DNA of 64,000 nucleotides from Microbispora sp. NBC_01189 (lineage in GTDB: Bacteria > Actinomycetota > Actinomycetes > Streptosporangiales > Streptosporangiaceae), in assembly GCF_036010665.1 (NCBI RefSeq), contig NZ_CP108581.1, positions 4,259,501 through 4,323,500 of the forward strand, read 5' to 3'. Of the stretch, positions 8,646-20,428 are shown piece after piece (the stretch's first letter is position 1; each line of letters opens with the position of its first letter). Made by a program: the position numbers and the translations under genes. The notes under the pieces were generated by a model. That model was not told the DNA's origin. It searched no databases and saw only the letters and a list, made by a program, of their open reading frames with translations.

Positions 8646-9850
8646 TCGGCCGGCAGTCCCGCCTGGAGGAGGAAGCCGCCCTCCGGGCCCGGTCCGGCGA
8701 CGAACCAGCCGCCCAGGGCCGTGGCGCGCTCGCGCATGCCGATCAGCCCGTGTCCGCTCGCCTCCGGTGTCTTCTCGGCCGGGCCCGGTCCGTCGTCGGC
8801 GATGCGGAGCGCGAGCAGCGCCGGCCGGTAGGCGACCTCGATCGACACGCGGGCGCCCGGAGCGTGCTGCCTGGCGTTCGTGAGGGCCTCCTGGATGATC
8901 CGGTACGCCGAGATGTTCACGGCCTGCGGGAGCTCCCGCACCTCGCCGACGACGTCGAGGTCGACCTCCCCGCCGTGCTGCTCGATCAGCGCGGGCAGCC
9001 GCGCCAGGCCCGGTTGCGGCGCGGTCTCCGGCGGCGCCTCGGCGCGCAGGACGCCGAGGAGCCGGCGCATCTCGGTGAGCGTGCCGCGGGCCGTCGCGGC
9101 GATCTCCGCGAACTCCTTCCTGCCGTCGTCGCCCAGGTCGGCGAGCGTGTACGGCGCGGTCTCCGCCTGGACGGCGATCATCGAGATCGAGTGCGCCACG
9201 ATGTCGTGCATCTCCCTGGCGATGCGGGCGCGCTCCGCCATGGCCGCCTGCTCGCGCAGCGCCTCCAGGTTGTCCACCCGGGCTTCGCGCACCTCGTGCC
9301 GGCTTCGCCGCAGGTCGGCGAGGAGCGCCATCGCGACCGGCAGCGCCGCCCAGCCCAGGGCGGCATCGGGCCGCTGTGCTCCTGCCAGAAAGACGAGGAT
9401 GAAGGCCCCGGCAGCCGAGCCCGCCCCGAGGAGCCAGGCGGTCCTGCGGCCGACCATGCGGAAGACCGTGTAGGCGGACAGCAGTCCCGACACGTACACG
9501 GGATAGCCGAGGCCGAAGATGTTCCCGGCGATGGCGCCTTCGAAGACCAGCAGGGCGAGCGCCCCCACACCGGTCAGGGCCACGGCCCCGACGGGGTGAC
9601 GGTGGCGCACGGTGTGCGGCAGGGTCGCGAGCCCGGTGGCGAGTATCCCGATGGGACCGAGATCACCGCGGAACGCGCCGAGCTGGACCAGCGCGAGGAG
9701 GAACAGGCCGAGGCCGACGGCGATGTCGAGGAGCGGAGATTCGAGGGCTCTCCGGACGTCGAAGGCCGCCACCTGCCGCTCCATCGATCCGAGCTTCGAA
9801 GAGATGTCCACGGGGGAGAGTCTGTCTCCGATCGGAGGGAGGATCGTCAC
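8642..9850 (-). CDS. sensor histidine kinase (HisKA_3 family)
   Basis: A membrane kinase of up to 402 residues, with GTG 9850 the longest start; inner starts at the GTG for residue 14 or the Met at about 23 are possible because no clear ribosome site marks any of them. Five or so hydrophobic helices occupy residues 35-170. The phosphoacceptor helix is ARIAREMHDIVAHSISMIAV and the ATPase domain ends with LRIADDGPGPA and GHGLIGMRERATAL. This architecture is typical of actinobacterial DesK/NarX-like kinases with no large extracellular sensor. It pairs with the overlapping response regulator gene. Confidence 0.93.
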   Translation of the reverse strand: MTILPPIGDRLSPVDISSKLGSMERQVAAFDVRRALESPLLDIAVGLGLFLLALVQLGAFRGDLGPIGILATGLATLPHTVRHRHPVGAVALTGVGALALLVFEGAIAGNIFGLGYPVYVSGLLSAYTVFRMVGRRTAWLLGAGSAAGAFILVFLAGAQRPDAALGWAALPVAMALLADLRRSRHEVREARVDNLEALREQAAMAERARIAREMHDIVAHSISMIAVQAETAPYTLADLGDDGRKEFAEIAATARGTLTEMRRLLGVLRAEAPPETAPQPGLARLPALIEQHGGEVDLDVVGEVRELPQAVNISAYRIIQEALTNARQHAPGARVSIEVAYRPALLALRIADDGPGPAEKTPEASGHGLIGMRERATALGGWFVAGPGPEGGFLLQAGLPAE

Positions 9851-9872
9851 TCTGAGGAGTGAACTCAGGGGT

Positions 9873-10205
9873 TCATCGACGCCGCAGCAGGGCCAGGGCC
9901 TTCTCCTTCTCGAAGTCCAGCGCCCGGCGCGGCGCCTGGATCCGGCCGATGCGCACGCCGAGGTCCCGTACGGCCTGGGCCACCGCGGGCTCGGACAGCG
10001 CCCGGAGCGCGAAGGCCAGTTCCGCCGGCGAGACGTCGAAGCGGCGTTCCAGGTCCACCGCCTGCCGCACCGCCTCGATCTCGTCCGGGCCGAAGCGCCG
10101 GTGGGAGCCCCGGTCGCGTACGGGCGGCAGCAGGCCGAGCGCCTCCCGGTAGCGCAGCATGCGGGGGGACATGCCGAGCCGCCGTGCCGCCTCGGTGATG
10201 CGCAT
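9873..10205 (-). CDS. MerR family transcriptional regulator
   Basis: A 110-residue protein whose first 70 residues are a MerR winged helix-turn-helix (MRITEAARRLGMSPRMLRYR, then GSHRRFGPDEIEAV). The remaining 40 residues form a short dimerisation helix, with no effector domain and no cysteine metal site. It reads in the same direction as the two-component genes, 22 bp upstream of the kinase start, and diverges from ahcY with a 172-bp gap. It may regulate either the kinase operon or itself. Confidence 0.88.
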   Translation of the reverse strand: MRITEAARRLGMSPRMLRYREALGLLPPVRDRGSHRRFGPDEIEAVRQAVDLERRFDVSPAELAFALRALSEPAVAQAVRDLGVRIGRIQAPRRALDFEKEKALALLRRR

Positions 10206-10377
10206 GATGCCTCCGGTCCACGTTCCCGGACCCCACGCTAGACAGTCCCGGAGCCTTCCGGCACCCGTCGACGGCCGAATCTCACATTCTTGTGTCAGGT
10301 TCGTACTCCCGCGTATGCGTCCCGAGTCCCGCGACGCCTAAACTCGCACCGACGAGACAACGGAGAGGGACACACTC

Positions 10378-11805
<1,428 letters not shown>

Positions 11806-11816
11806 CGGCGGGACGG

Positions 11817-11841
11817 CCGCGGGGGCCAGAGGCCCCCGCGG
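11817..11841 (+). terminator. hairpin terminator after ahcY
   Basis: An 11-bp perfect GC stem (CCGCGGGGGCC) with an AGA loop lies 12 bp after the ahcY stop. No T-run follows, which is usual in actinomycetes. It separates ahcY from the second hydrolase gene, so that gene may depend on read-through or on its own promoter. Confidence 0.7.
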
Positions 11842-11878
11842 CGCGTACGAGAAGCTGCACGAAAGACGGAGGGCCGGC

Positions 11879-13123
11879 GTGATCCAGCCGGACATCGCGG
11901 AGGCCGGGGAGCGGCGCATCGAGTGGGCGGCCCGGTCGATGCCGGTCCTCCAGGCCATCGGCGCCGGGTTCGGCGCCGACCGGCCGCTCGACGGCCTGCG
12001 CATCGCCGCCTGCCTGCACGTGACGGCCGAGACGGCCGTGCTCATGGGCGCGCTGCGGCAGGGCGGCGCCGAGATCGCCCTGGCCGCCTCGAACCCCCTG
12101 TCCACGCAGGACGACGTCGCCGCGGCGCTGGGGGAGTACGGCATCGCCGTGCACGCCCGCGCCGGGGTGGACAGGGCGACCTACTACCGGCACATCAACC
12201 AGGCGCTCGACATCGCGCCGCACGTCGTCCTCGACGACGGCTGCGACCTCGTCAACATCCTGCACACCGAGCGGGTCCGGCTTCTCGACGGCGTGCTGGG
12301 CGGCTGCGAGGAGACCACCACGGGGATCATCCGGCTGCGCCAGATGGCCTCGGAGGGCGCGCTGCGCTTCCCGGTCGTCGCGGTCAACGACACCCGGACG
12401 AAGCGGATGTTCGACAACCGCTACGGCACCGGCCAGTCGACGCTCGACGGCATCATGCGGGCCACCAACGTGCTGCTCGCGGGCCGCACCGTCGTCGTCG
12501 CGGGCTTCGGCTTCTGCGGCAGGGGAGTCGCGGAGCGGGCCAAGGGCCTCGGCGCGCGGGTCGTCGTCACCGAGATCGACCCGGTCAAGGCCCTCGACGC
12601 CGCCCTGCAGGGCTACGACGTACGGCCGATGAGCCGGGCCGCCGAGATCGGCGACGTGTTCGTGACCGTCACCGGCAACCGCGACGTCATCCGCGCCGAG
12701 CACCTGGCCACCATGAAGGACGGCGCGATCCTCGCGAACGCGGGCCACTTCGACGTCGAGATCGACGTGCGGGCATTGGAGGGGATGGCCCGGGAGGTGC
12801 GCTTCGGCATCAGGCCCAACACCGACGAGTACGTCCTGGCGGACGGCCGCAGGCTACTCCTGCTCGCCGAGGGCCGCCTGGTGAACCTCACCGCCGCCGA
12901 GGGCCATCCGGCCGCGGTGATGGACATGTCGTTCTCCGCCCAGGCCCTCACCGTCGCCTGGCTGGTCGAGGAGCCGTCCCGGCTGCCGCCCGGCGTGTAC
13001 GACGTCCCGGCCGGCATCGACGTGGAGGTGGCCCGCCTGAAGCTCGCCGCCGCCGGGATCTCGATCGACGCCCTCACCGCCGAGCAGGAGGAGTATCTCC
13101 ACTCCTGGCGGCTCGGGTCCTGA
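11879..13123 (+). CDS. second S-adenosylhomocysteine hydrolase-like enzyme, archaeal/Thermotoga type
   Basis: A 414-residue protein starting at GTG 11879 after a CGGAGGG ribosome site. It has the same fold as AhcY but the short form: ASNPLSTQDDVAAAL replaces the bacterial [10 protein letters not shown] region, the core reads NRYGTGQSTLDGIMRATN, and the NAD loop is VAGFGFCGRGVAERAKGLGA. It lacks the bacterial insert and ends YLHSWRLGS instead of the KPDHYRY tail. The catalytic Lys and Asp (VNDTRTKRMFDN) are present. These are marks of archaeal and Thermotoga enzymes, some of which prefer S-inosylhomocysteine. It may act on a modified nucleoside thioether or simply add capacity. Transfer from a distant lineage is plausible. 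Confidence 0.88.
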   Translation: MIQPDIAEAGERRIEWAARSMPVLQAIGAGFGADRPLDGLRIAACLHVTAETAVLMGALRQGGAEIALAASNPLSTQDDVAAALGEYGIAVHARAGVDRATYYRHINQALDIAPHVVLDDGCDLVNILHTERVRLLDGVLGGCEETTTGIIRLRQMASEGALRFPVVAVNDTRTKRMFDNRYGTGQSTLDGIMRATNVLLAGRTVVVAGFGFCGRGVAERAKGLGARVVVTEIDPVKALDAALQGYDVRPMSRAAEIGDVFVTVTGNRDVIRAEHLATMKDGAILANAGHFDVEIDVRALEGMAREVRFGIRPNTDEYVLADGRRLLLLAEGRLVNLTAAEGHPAAVMDMSFSAQALTVAWLVEEPSRLPPGVYDVPAGIDVEVARLKLAAAGISIDALTAEQEEYLHSWRLGS

Positions 13124-13139
13124 CGCGCGGCCGGGACGA

Positions 13140-13679
13140 CTATTCCGGACGGCCGGGACCGGTCAGGTCGTCGATGGTCTCCCGGAGCCAGCGGATCTCC
13201 GTACGGCTGGTCGCCGTGGCGACGGTGAGCAGGCCCCTGCGGAACGGATCGTCGAAGTCCGCGGCCCGCAGCGGCCGGTCTCCCTCCCAGAAGAAGGACG
13301 CCGGCTGGGTCAGGAACGCGAGTCTGCGCCGAAGGACCGCGGCCTGCTGGGCGGGATCGCCGAGGTGACGGAGGAACGCCAGCACGGTGAACCAGCGGTT
13401 CTCGTCGGTGATGAAGAGATCGTCGGGTTCGCGTAGCCGCCGCAGGAGTTCGGCCCGGCCGTCCGGGGTCAGTATGAGGGCGTGCCTCGGGGCCGCGACG
13501 GACCCCGGCCGGGTCTCCCGGACGAGGAGACCGGCCCGCTCCAGCCTTTTGATCGCGGGATACAGCGTGCCGTCGGCGATCGGCCGCACATGGCCGGTCA
13601 GGGCGGCGAGCCGCGTACGGAGGTCGTAGCCGTGGAGCGCCTCCTCGTAGAGGAAACCGAGGATCGCGAGCTCCAGCAT
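13140..13679 (-). CDS. PadR family transcriptional regulator
   Basis: A 179-residue repressor. The N-terminal winged helix reads ELAILGFLYEEALHGYDLRT and then ADGTLYPAIKRLERAGLLV, the PadR signature. A C-terminal helical domain (residues 100-170) should form the dimer. The gene diverges from an alpha/beta hydrolase gene, and the 94-bp gap contains a GATAT inverted repeat. It probably represses itself and the hydrolase; the ligand is unknown. Confidence 0.92.
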   Translation of the reverse strand: MLELAILGFLYEEALHGYDLRTRLAALTGHVRPIADGTLYPAIKRLERAGLLVRETRPGSVAAPRHALILTPDGRAELLRRLREPDDLFITDENRWFTVLAFLRHLGDPAQQAAVLRRRLAFLTQPASFFWEGDRPLRAADFDDPFRRGLLTVATATSRTEIRWLRETIDDLTGPGRPE

Positions 13680-13744
13680 GTCCGTCCTTGTGCTCCGCCT
13701 GCCGTCGCGGGAACCCTACCAAGATGCAGTGCTACCCTTGGCCC

Positions 13745-13760
13745 GATATACCTCGATATC
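13745..13760. promoter_or_regulatory. candidate PadR operator (GATAT-6-ATATC)
   Basis: GATATACCTCGATATC carries perfect GATAT/ATATC arms six bases apart, an AT-rich palindrome in an otherwise GC-rich gap between the divergent PadR and hydrolase genes. It is 14 bp upstream of the hydrolase start, where a bound repressor would block initiation. Confidence 0.5.
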
Positions 13761-13773
13761 TGGGTAAGGAGCT

Positions 13774-14541
13774 GTGATGCGCGCTGCAGAGGTGCGTCCG
13801 GACGGCGCGGCCATCCGCTGGGTCGAGCTGCCAGGCGCCGAACCACCCCGCGTGTACGTGCACGGGCTGGGCTCCTCCTCCGCTCCCTACTACGCCGAAG
13901 CGGTGGCTCGTCCGGCGCTCGCCGGGTTCCGCAGCCTGCTGATCGACCTGCTCGGCTTCGGCGTCAGCGACCGGCCGGACGACGCCTCGTACACCCTCGA
14001 CGAGCACGCCGATCTGCTGGCGGAGGCGCTGACTCAGGCGAAGGCGGCCCCGGCCGACGTCATCGCCCACAGCATGGGCGGCGGGGTGGCCGTCCTCCTC
14101 GCGAGCCGGCACCCGCACCTGGTGGAGCGGCTGGTCCTGGTGGACAGCCACCTCGACCGGCACACCTACGATGCAGCATCGGCCTCGTGGGCGATGGCGC
14201 GCCAGAGCGAGGAGGAGTTCCTGTCCCGGGGGTGGGAGCGCGTCCTGGAGCTGGCCGGGCGGCACTGGGCCGCCACGATGCGGCTGGCCGGAAGAGAGGC
14301 ACTCCATCGCTCGGCGGTGGACATGCTGAACGACGCGCGCCCCACCATGCGTCAGACCCTGCTGGGCCTCCGGATCCCCCGGACGGTGCTGTATCCGGCC
14401 GCCGCCGGCCCCTACCCCGGCGAGGCCGAGCTGACCGGACAGGGGGTGCGGGTCGTGCCGATCCCGGACTGCGGGCACAACATCATGCTCGACAACGTCG
14501 ACGGCTTCGCCCGGGCGGTCGCGGCGGTCCTCGCTCGCTGA
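13774..14541 (+). CDS. alpha/beta hydrolase
   Basis: A 255-residue cytoplasmic hydrolase starting at ATG 13774 behind AAGGAG. The oxyanion region VYVHGLGSSSAPYY, the nucleophile elbow IAHSMGGGVAV (Ser in SMGGG), the acid region around residue 208 and the catalytic His in IPDCGHNIML are all present, so it is probably active. The substrate is unknown; esterase or lactonase activity is typical. Divergence from PadR suggests induction by a xenobiotic or aromatic compound. Confidence 0.9.
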   Translation: MMRAAEVRPDGAAIRWVELPGAEPPRVYVHGLGSSSAPYYAEAVARPALAGFRSLLIDLLGFGVSDRPDDASYTLDEHADLLAEALTQAKAAPADVIAHSMGGGVAVLLASRHPHLVERLVLVDSHLDRHTYDAASASWAMARQSEEEFLSRGWERVLELAGRHWAATMRLAGREALHRSAVDMLNDARPTMRQTLLGLRIPRTVLYPAAAGPYPGEAELTGQGVRVVPIPDCGHNIMLDNVDGFARAVAAVLAR

Positions 14542-14569
14542 CCGCCGGTGGAGGCCGGGACAACACGGA

Positions 14570-14620
14570 GGCGGGCACCGTCGGTGTGGCCTCTCCCTCA
14601 ACACACCGGCGGCGCCCGCC
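14570..14620. terminator. bidirectional hairpin terminator
   Basis: GGCGGGC and GCCCGCC close a long stem whose inner part pairs GGTGTG with CACACC around a pyrimidine-rich loop. It lies between the convergent hydrolase and RDD genes and can stop transcription from both sides. Confidence 0.65.
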
Positions 14621-14688
14621 TCAACCCCACTGCAGGATGCCCCATGACCTGCAATTGCCACAGGTGCCCCCCAATCGCGGGTCTACAC

Positions 14689-15639
14689 CTACGTCGGCGG
14701 AACAAATCCTCCGGATGTCGTCGCCGGCCCTTCCGGCGCCTCTCCGCGAGGGGTGCCAGGCGCGGCCTGCCGCGCCTCCACCTGACGGCTGACCAGGGCA
14801 TTTCCCCCGGGCGCGCCGTGCCCGCGCGGGCCGTGCCGCTGCGCGTCGTACCGCGTGCGATTTCTGTAGCGGGCGCGGTTCTCGCGGATTCCGGCGAGCC
14901 GCGCCTCCTCGCGACGCCTGCGCTCGGCCAGCACGGCGGCCAGATAGGCGTACGGCGGGACGCCGGGCGGTGGCGGCGGCGCGATCCGCGCGCTCACCTG
15001 ACCGGCCACCCGCATTCCCATCTCCTCCCGCATCGGCGGGCTGAGCTGATGCCACCGGACGAGGTACTGCCGGGCGGTGGCGGCGAGCTCGCCGGACAGG
15101 CCGGAGAGCTCCAGCGTGGCCGCCCACGACGCCAGCGCCGGCGGCATCTCGGGAGGCGGGGTCTCGCCCGGCCCGCGCTCGCCGATGACGATCGTCCCGG
15201 CGAACACGTCGCCCAGGCGTTTGCCGCGCGGGTTCAGCAGCGAGGTGATGAGCGCCGGGGCGCCGAAGAACGGCGTCCAGAACTCCAGGAACCCGGCGAG
15301 CCCGCGGAACAGCGCCTGCCGGAAGCGTTCCGGCCCGCCGTCGTCGCTCACCACCCGCAGGCCCAGCGCGAGCTTGCCCGGTGAGCGGCCCCGGGTGAGC
15401 GTTTCGAACGCGACCGGATAGCCCACGGTGACGAGCACGGTGAACAGGATGATCAGCGCGACGGACAGCGCGTCGTCGGTCAGCACCGAGGCGTTGGAGA
15501 CCAGCACGGCCGCCACGATGAGCACGGTCCACTGCGCGACGAAATCGATCAGGAAGGCCAGGGCGCGGCTGGGCAGCTGGGCCACGCGGACCTCGACGAC
15601 GACGGCCTCACCCGTCACGACTTCGGACACACTGCGCAC
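14689..15639 (-). CDS. RDD family membrane protein
   Basis: A 316-residue protein. Residues 20-180 form the RDD domain: RVAQLPSRALAFLIDFVAQ at the first helix, two or three membrane segments, and TRGRSPGKLALGLRVVSDDG, the conserved cytoplasmic motif. The C-terminal 100 residues are charged and proline/arginine-rich and probably lie in the cytoplasm. It diverges from the SpoIIM-like gene by about 30 bp; this RDD/SpoIIM head-to-head pair beside a MoxR-DUF58 operon is conserved in actinomycetes. Its function is not established; some RDD proteins are ion antiporters. Confidence 0.88.
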   Translation of the reverse strand: MRSVSEVVTGEAVVVEVRVAQLPSRALAFLIDFVAQWTVLIVAAVLVSNASVLTDDALSVALIILFTVLVTVGYPVAFETLTRGRSPGKLALGLRVVSDDGGPERFRQALFRGLAGFLEFWTPFFGAPALITSLLNPRGKRLGDVFAGTIVIGERGPGETPPPEMPPALASWAATLELSGLSGELAATARQYLVRWHQLSPPMREEMGMRVAGQVSARIAPPPPPGVPPYAYLAAVLAERRRREEARLAGIRENRARYRNRTRYDAQRHGPRGHGAPGGNALVSRQVEARQAAPGTPRGEAPEGPATTSGGFVPPT

Positions 15640-15671
15640 CCTACTGCGCCGTGGTCGATAGGGTCCGATCC

Positions 15672-16664
15672 GTGGACATCGATGCGTTCGTCGCCGCGAG
15701 CAAGCCGTCGTGGGACCGGCTGGACGACCTCGTACGGCGGCGGCGCTCGCTGCGCGGCGCGGAGATCGACGAACTGGTGGAGCTCTACCAGCAGGCGGCC
15801 ACGCACCTGTCCATCGTCCGGTCCGCGTCGACCGACGCGCTGCTCGCCGGCCGCCTGTCGTCGCTGGTCGCGCGGGCCCGCTCGGCCGTCACCGGCGCCC
15901 ACAGCCCGGCCTGGCGGGAGGTGGCCCGGTTCTTCACCGTGTCGTTCCCGGTCGTCGCCTACCGGGCCCGGCGCTGGTGGATCGGCGCCACGGTCGCCTC
16001 GCTCGTCGTGGCGTACGTCATGGGCGTGTGGGTGGCGACCGACCCGGCGGTGCAGGGCGTCGTCGGCACGCCGGAGGAGATCCGGCAGATGGTCGAGCAC
16101 GACTTCGCCGACTACTACTCCGAGAACCCGGCGGCGTCCTTCGCGGGCCATGTGTGGCTCAACAACGCCTGGCTGTCCATGCAGGTGGTGGTCTCGGCGA
16201 TCCTGCTCGGCCTGCCCATTCCGTGGATGCTGTGGCAGAACTCGGCCAACGTCGGGGTGCTCGGCGGGCTGATGCACGCACACGGCAAGGCCGACGTGTT
16301 CTGGGGGCTGATCCTGCCGCACGGCATGCTGGAGCTGACCGCGGTGTTCCTGGCGGCGGGGGCGGGCATGCGGCTGGGCTGGACGGTCGTCGACCCCGGC
16401 CCGAGGCGGCGGGCGGACGCGCTGGCCGAGCAGGGCAGGGCCGTGATGAGCGTCGCGCTCGGCCTCGTCGTGGTGCTGTTCGTCTCCGGGCTCATCGAGG
16501 CGGGGGTCACCCCCTCGGGCCTGCCGACCTGGGCGCGCATCACGATCGGCGCGCTCGCGGAGGCGCTGTTCCTCACCTACGTCGTCGTCTTCGGCCGCCG
16601 GGCGGAGCGCCGGAACGAGACGGGCGACATCGAACGCGCCCCCGACCTGGCCCCCACGGCCTGA
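15672..16664 (+). CDS. SpoIIM-like (stage II sporulation protein M family) membrane protein
   Basis: A 330-residue protein with GTG 15672 chosen because it gives the family start MDIDAFVAASKPSWDRLD; the frame is open further upstream but unsupported. A charged N-terminal helical domain of about 100 residues precedes four to five membrane segments (for example WIGATVASLVVAYVMGVWV). In Bacillus SpoIIM forms the DMP peptidoglycan-remodelling complex. Actinobacterial homologues are not tied to endospores and accompany MoxR/DUF58 genes, so a role in envelope or hyphal-wall assembly is possible but inferred. Confidence 0.85.
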   Translation: MDIDAFVAASKPSWDRLDDLVRRRRSLRGAEIDELVELYQQAATHLSIVRSASTDALLAGRLSSLVARARSAVTGAHSPAWREVARFFTVSFPVVAYRARRWWIGATVASLVVAYVMGVWVATDPAVQGVVGTPEEIRQMVEHDFADYYSENPAASFAGHVWLNNAWLSMQVVVSAILLGLPIPWMLWQNSANVGVLGGLMHAHGKADVFWGLILPHGMLELTAVFLAAGAGMRLGWTVVDPGPRRRADALAEQGRAVMSVALGLVVVLFVSGLIEAGVTPSGLPTWARITIGALAEALFLTYVVVFGRRAERRNETGDIERAPDLAPTA

Positions 16665-16682
16665 CGGGCCGCACCTGCCGGG

Positions 16683-18098
16683 TTACAGCCGGCCGGCGGC
16701 CTTGAGCGCGAGATAGGCGTCGGCGAGCGCGGGGGCGAAGTCCTCGGGCAGCGCGTCGACGACCTCCACGCCCTGGCGGCGCAGCGTCGCCGTGACCTCG
16801 CTCCGCTCGCCGCGCAGCCGTTCCGCGGCGGCGGCGTCGTACACCGCCTCGGCGCTGCCCCGCCCGGCCGCCATCTCGGCCACCCGCGGGTCGGCCACCG
16901 CGGCGACCAGGACCAGGTGACGCGCCGACAACTGGGGCAGCACGGGCAGCAGCCCCTCTTCCATGGCCGCCGTGTTCAGGTCGGTCAGCAGCACCACCAG
17001 GCAGCGCCGCCGGGCCCGGGACAGCACGGCCGCCGCCATCCCGGCCGCGTCGGCCTCGACCAGCTCCGCCTCGACCGGCGCCATCGCGTTCACCATCGAC
17101 GACAGCAGTTCGGTGCGCGACGCGCCGGACACCTGCGCCCGTACGGCCCGGTCGTAGGCGAGGAAGTCCACCCGGTCGCCGGCCCGCGCGGCGAGGGCCG
17201 CGAGGAGCAGCGCGGCGTCCATCGACCAGTCCAGCCGGGGCCACCCGGCGGCCCCCGAACCAGGCCCCGAACCGGCTCCCGAACCGGCTCGCGGACGTCG
17301 TCCGGGGCCCGCGGCCGCTTCCGGGCCCGGCGCGCCGGCGTCCGGTCCGAAGACGGGTGGCGCCGTCCCGATCCGGCCGGCCGAGGTGCGGCCGGTGTCG
17401 AGCACGATCAGCACACGGCGGTCGCGTTCCGGCCGCCAGGTGCGCACGACGACGTCGCTGCGCCGGGCGCTCGCCCGCCAGTCGATCGAGCGGACGTCGT
17501 CGCCGACCACGTACTCGCGCAGCGAGTCGAACTCGGTGCCCTGGCCGCGCACCAGGGCCGGGTGCCGTCCGTCCATCTCGCGCAGGCGGGCCAGCCGCGC
17601 CGGCAGATGCCTGCGGCTGAGGAACGGCGGCAGCACCCGGACGGTCCACGGCGCCTCGAACGTCCGCTGCCGCGCCGCCAGGCCCAGCGGCCCGACCGAG
17701 CGCACCGTCACGGCCACGGCCTCCCGGTCACCCCTGCGTACGGGCGTCAGCGTCGTGACCAGGCGCCGTCGCTCGCCGGGCGGCACGTCGAGCGCCTGCC
17801 GCCGTGGGGCGGCCCCGGCCGAGGGCTGCCAGGCGTCGCGCAGCACGCCCCGCAGCCGGCGCGGGCCGGGGTTGTCCACGACCAGCCCGATCGTGAGCGA
17901 CCCGCCGAGCCGTACGCGGCTCTCGCCGTCCCGGTGGAAGCGCAGCCCGCGTACGCCGCCCGCGAGCAGCAGGTCGGCCGTCACGAGCGCGGCCAGCACC
18001 AGCGCGGCGGCCGGCACGACCAGGCCGGGCTCGGGGGCGAGGAGCACCACGATCGCGGCGAGGGCGGCGAGCAGCCCCACGCGCCCCGTCAGCGCCAC
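16683..18098 (-). CDS. DUF58 domain-containing protein
   Basis: A 471-residue protein. Two hydrophobic segments lie near the N-terminus (residues 8-50), followed by a beta-rich region and the DUF58 core GTEFDSLREYVVGDDVRSID then WRASARRSDVVVRTW, and finally a von Willebrand A-like fold (VLIVLDTGRTS, LDWSMDAALLLAALAARAGD). A Gly/Ala/Pro-rich insert interrupts the domain near residues 250-290. DUF58 proteins act with MoxR AAA ATPases, whose gene lies 7 bp upstream, probably in metal insertion or complex assembly at the membrane. Confidence 0.9.
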   Translation of the reverse strand: MALTGRVGLLAALAAIVVLLAPEPGLVVPAAALVLAALVTADLLLAGGVRGLRFHRDGESRVRLGGSLTIGLVVDNPGPRRLRGVLRDAWQPSAGAAPRRQALDVPPGERRRLVTTLTPVRRGDREAVAVTVRSVGPLGLAARQRTFEAPWTVRVLPPFLSRRHLPARLARLREMDGRHPALVRGQGTEFDSLREYVVGDDVRSIDWRASARRSDVVVRTWRPERDRRVLIVLDTGRTSAGRIGTAPPVFGPDAGAPGPEAAAGPGRRPRAGSGAGSGPGSGAAGWPRLDWSMDAALLLAALAARAGDRVDFLAYDRAVRAQVSGASRTELLSSMVNAMAPVEAELVEADAAGMAAAVLSRARRRCLVVLLTDLNTAAMEEGLLPVLPQLSARHLVLVAAVADPRVAEMAAGRGSAEAVYDAAAAERLRGERSEVTATLRRQGVEVVDALPEDFAPALADAYLALKAAGRL

Positions 18099-18105
18099 GC
18101 GGCCC

Positions 18106-19196
<1,091 letters not shown>

Positions 19197-19200
<4 letters not shown>

Positions 19201-20351
19201 GAGTCTCGAACCTGCCTTTCCAATGTGTCCAGGTCGGCGGCGAGGGCCACCAGTGCGGCGTCGTCGGCCGGTTCGGGACCGCACAGCAGCGTCCGCACCG
19301 GTCCCGGGTCCTGCCCGGTACGCGCCGCCGCGGCGTCGGCCACCTCCTCGGCCGTCGCCGTACGCGGCACTCCCAGGAGAGGGGCGAGCCGGTCGGCGGC
19401 GGCGGCCCGCAGGGCGAGGGCGGCGCGGTCCCTGGCCCGGCGCGACCGGTAGAGCAGGCCCCGCCCCTCCACGGTCTCCGAGGCCCGTACGACCACGGGG
19501 AGGCGCTCGGTCACGACCGGCCCGAGGCGGCGCGCCCGCCATAGGGCGGTCACGGCCACCGCGACGACGAGCTGGAAGACCGCCCAGTTGACGCCGCCCG
19601 GGATGAGGTCGCCGAGCGACCTCGCCGGTTCGCCGTCCGCCCCTGTCGCGCCGTCGTCGGCGGGATCGCCGGCCTGGGCGAGCCAGATCAGCTTCGGCCG
19701 CGCACCGGCCAGGTTCAGCGCGAGCGCCGCGTTGCCGTCGTCCGCGAGCCACAGGTTGGTCATGAACGTCGCGTCGCCCAGCGCGGTCACCGTGTGCCCG
19801 TTCTCCGTGTAACGGACCAGCGTGTGGCCGTCGCCCGCCGGGTAGCAGCCCGTGGACCCGGGCGGGCTGGAGAAGGAGATTCCGCCGGTGAAGGCGTCAC
19901 CGGCCCGCACGGCCTCCCGCAGCGTGCACCGGGGCGGCCGGGAGCGGGCGCGCTCGACGCTCTCCCTGTTCAGGCCGGGGGCGAGGACGTCGAGGAAGGA
20001 CGCGTGTCCGGCGATGAGCCGGTCTCCGGGCGCCTCGGCCAGCCGGACGGCGGCGTCTCGGTCACCGAGCAGGCTCGCCTCGGTGATCAGCAGCAGGGTC
20101 TCGGGCCCCGCGGCGGCCACCGCCGCAGTGGGCGTCTCCACCCGGACGACCTCCACCCCGTGCGCTTCGAGCAGATGGGCGAGGGCGGCGCTCCCGAAGA
20201 CCGAGGTGTCGGCCGGGTCCAGGAGCCACCCGGCGGGCCGGTCCGGTGCGAGCAACGCGGGCAGCGCCGCCGCGCCCAGCACGAGCAGCACCACCAGCGC
20301 GCCCCAGGCCGTCCCCCGGCCCCGCCGCGCCCTCGTTGCGGTCTCGGTCAT
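19197..20351 (-). CDS. DUF4350 domain-containing membrane protein
   Basis: A 384-residue protein with one N-terminal membrane helix (WGALVVLLVLGAAALPALLA) and a second near residue 260 (NWAVFQLVVAVAVTALW). Between them is the extracytoplasmic DUF4350 domain, including NLWLADDGNAALALNLAG, with a class I glutamine amidotransferase-like fold that lacks a catalytic Cys. The cytoplasmic C-terminus has a helical bundle. It overlaps the MoxR gene by GTGA. Immediately upstream is a tiny reading frame that overlaps its ATG, so the start may be translationally coupled. Confidence 0.88.
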
Positions 20352-20428
20352 GGGGTCACGTCCGGCGCGACCGCCATCGGTGTGATCCTCGCCGTCCGCC
20401 GGCGTCGGAGGCTTGTGCGCGTGGTCAT
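20348..20428 (-). CDS. 26-residue bridging ORF between DUF4129 and DUF4350 genes
   Basis: ATG 20428 overlaps the DUF4129 stop as ATGA, and its own stop overlaps the DUF4350 start as ATGA. The peptide is basic (MTTRTSLRRRRTARITPMAV). Overlaps on both sides suggest that ribosomes pass through it to reach DUF4350. It is either a coupling peptide or the relic of an N-terminal extension of DUF4350 now out of frame. No homologue is recognised. Confidence 0.45.
   Translation of the reverse strand: MTTRTSLRRRRTARITPMAVAPDVTP

Noticed and set aside
10206-10377. SAH riboswitch before ahcY
   Set aside because: The gap lacks the conserved pseudoknot core (GAGGNGCUGC-type segment) of known SAH riboswitches; only a -10-like TAAACT and the ribosome site are visible.
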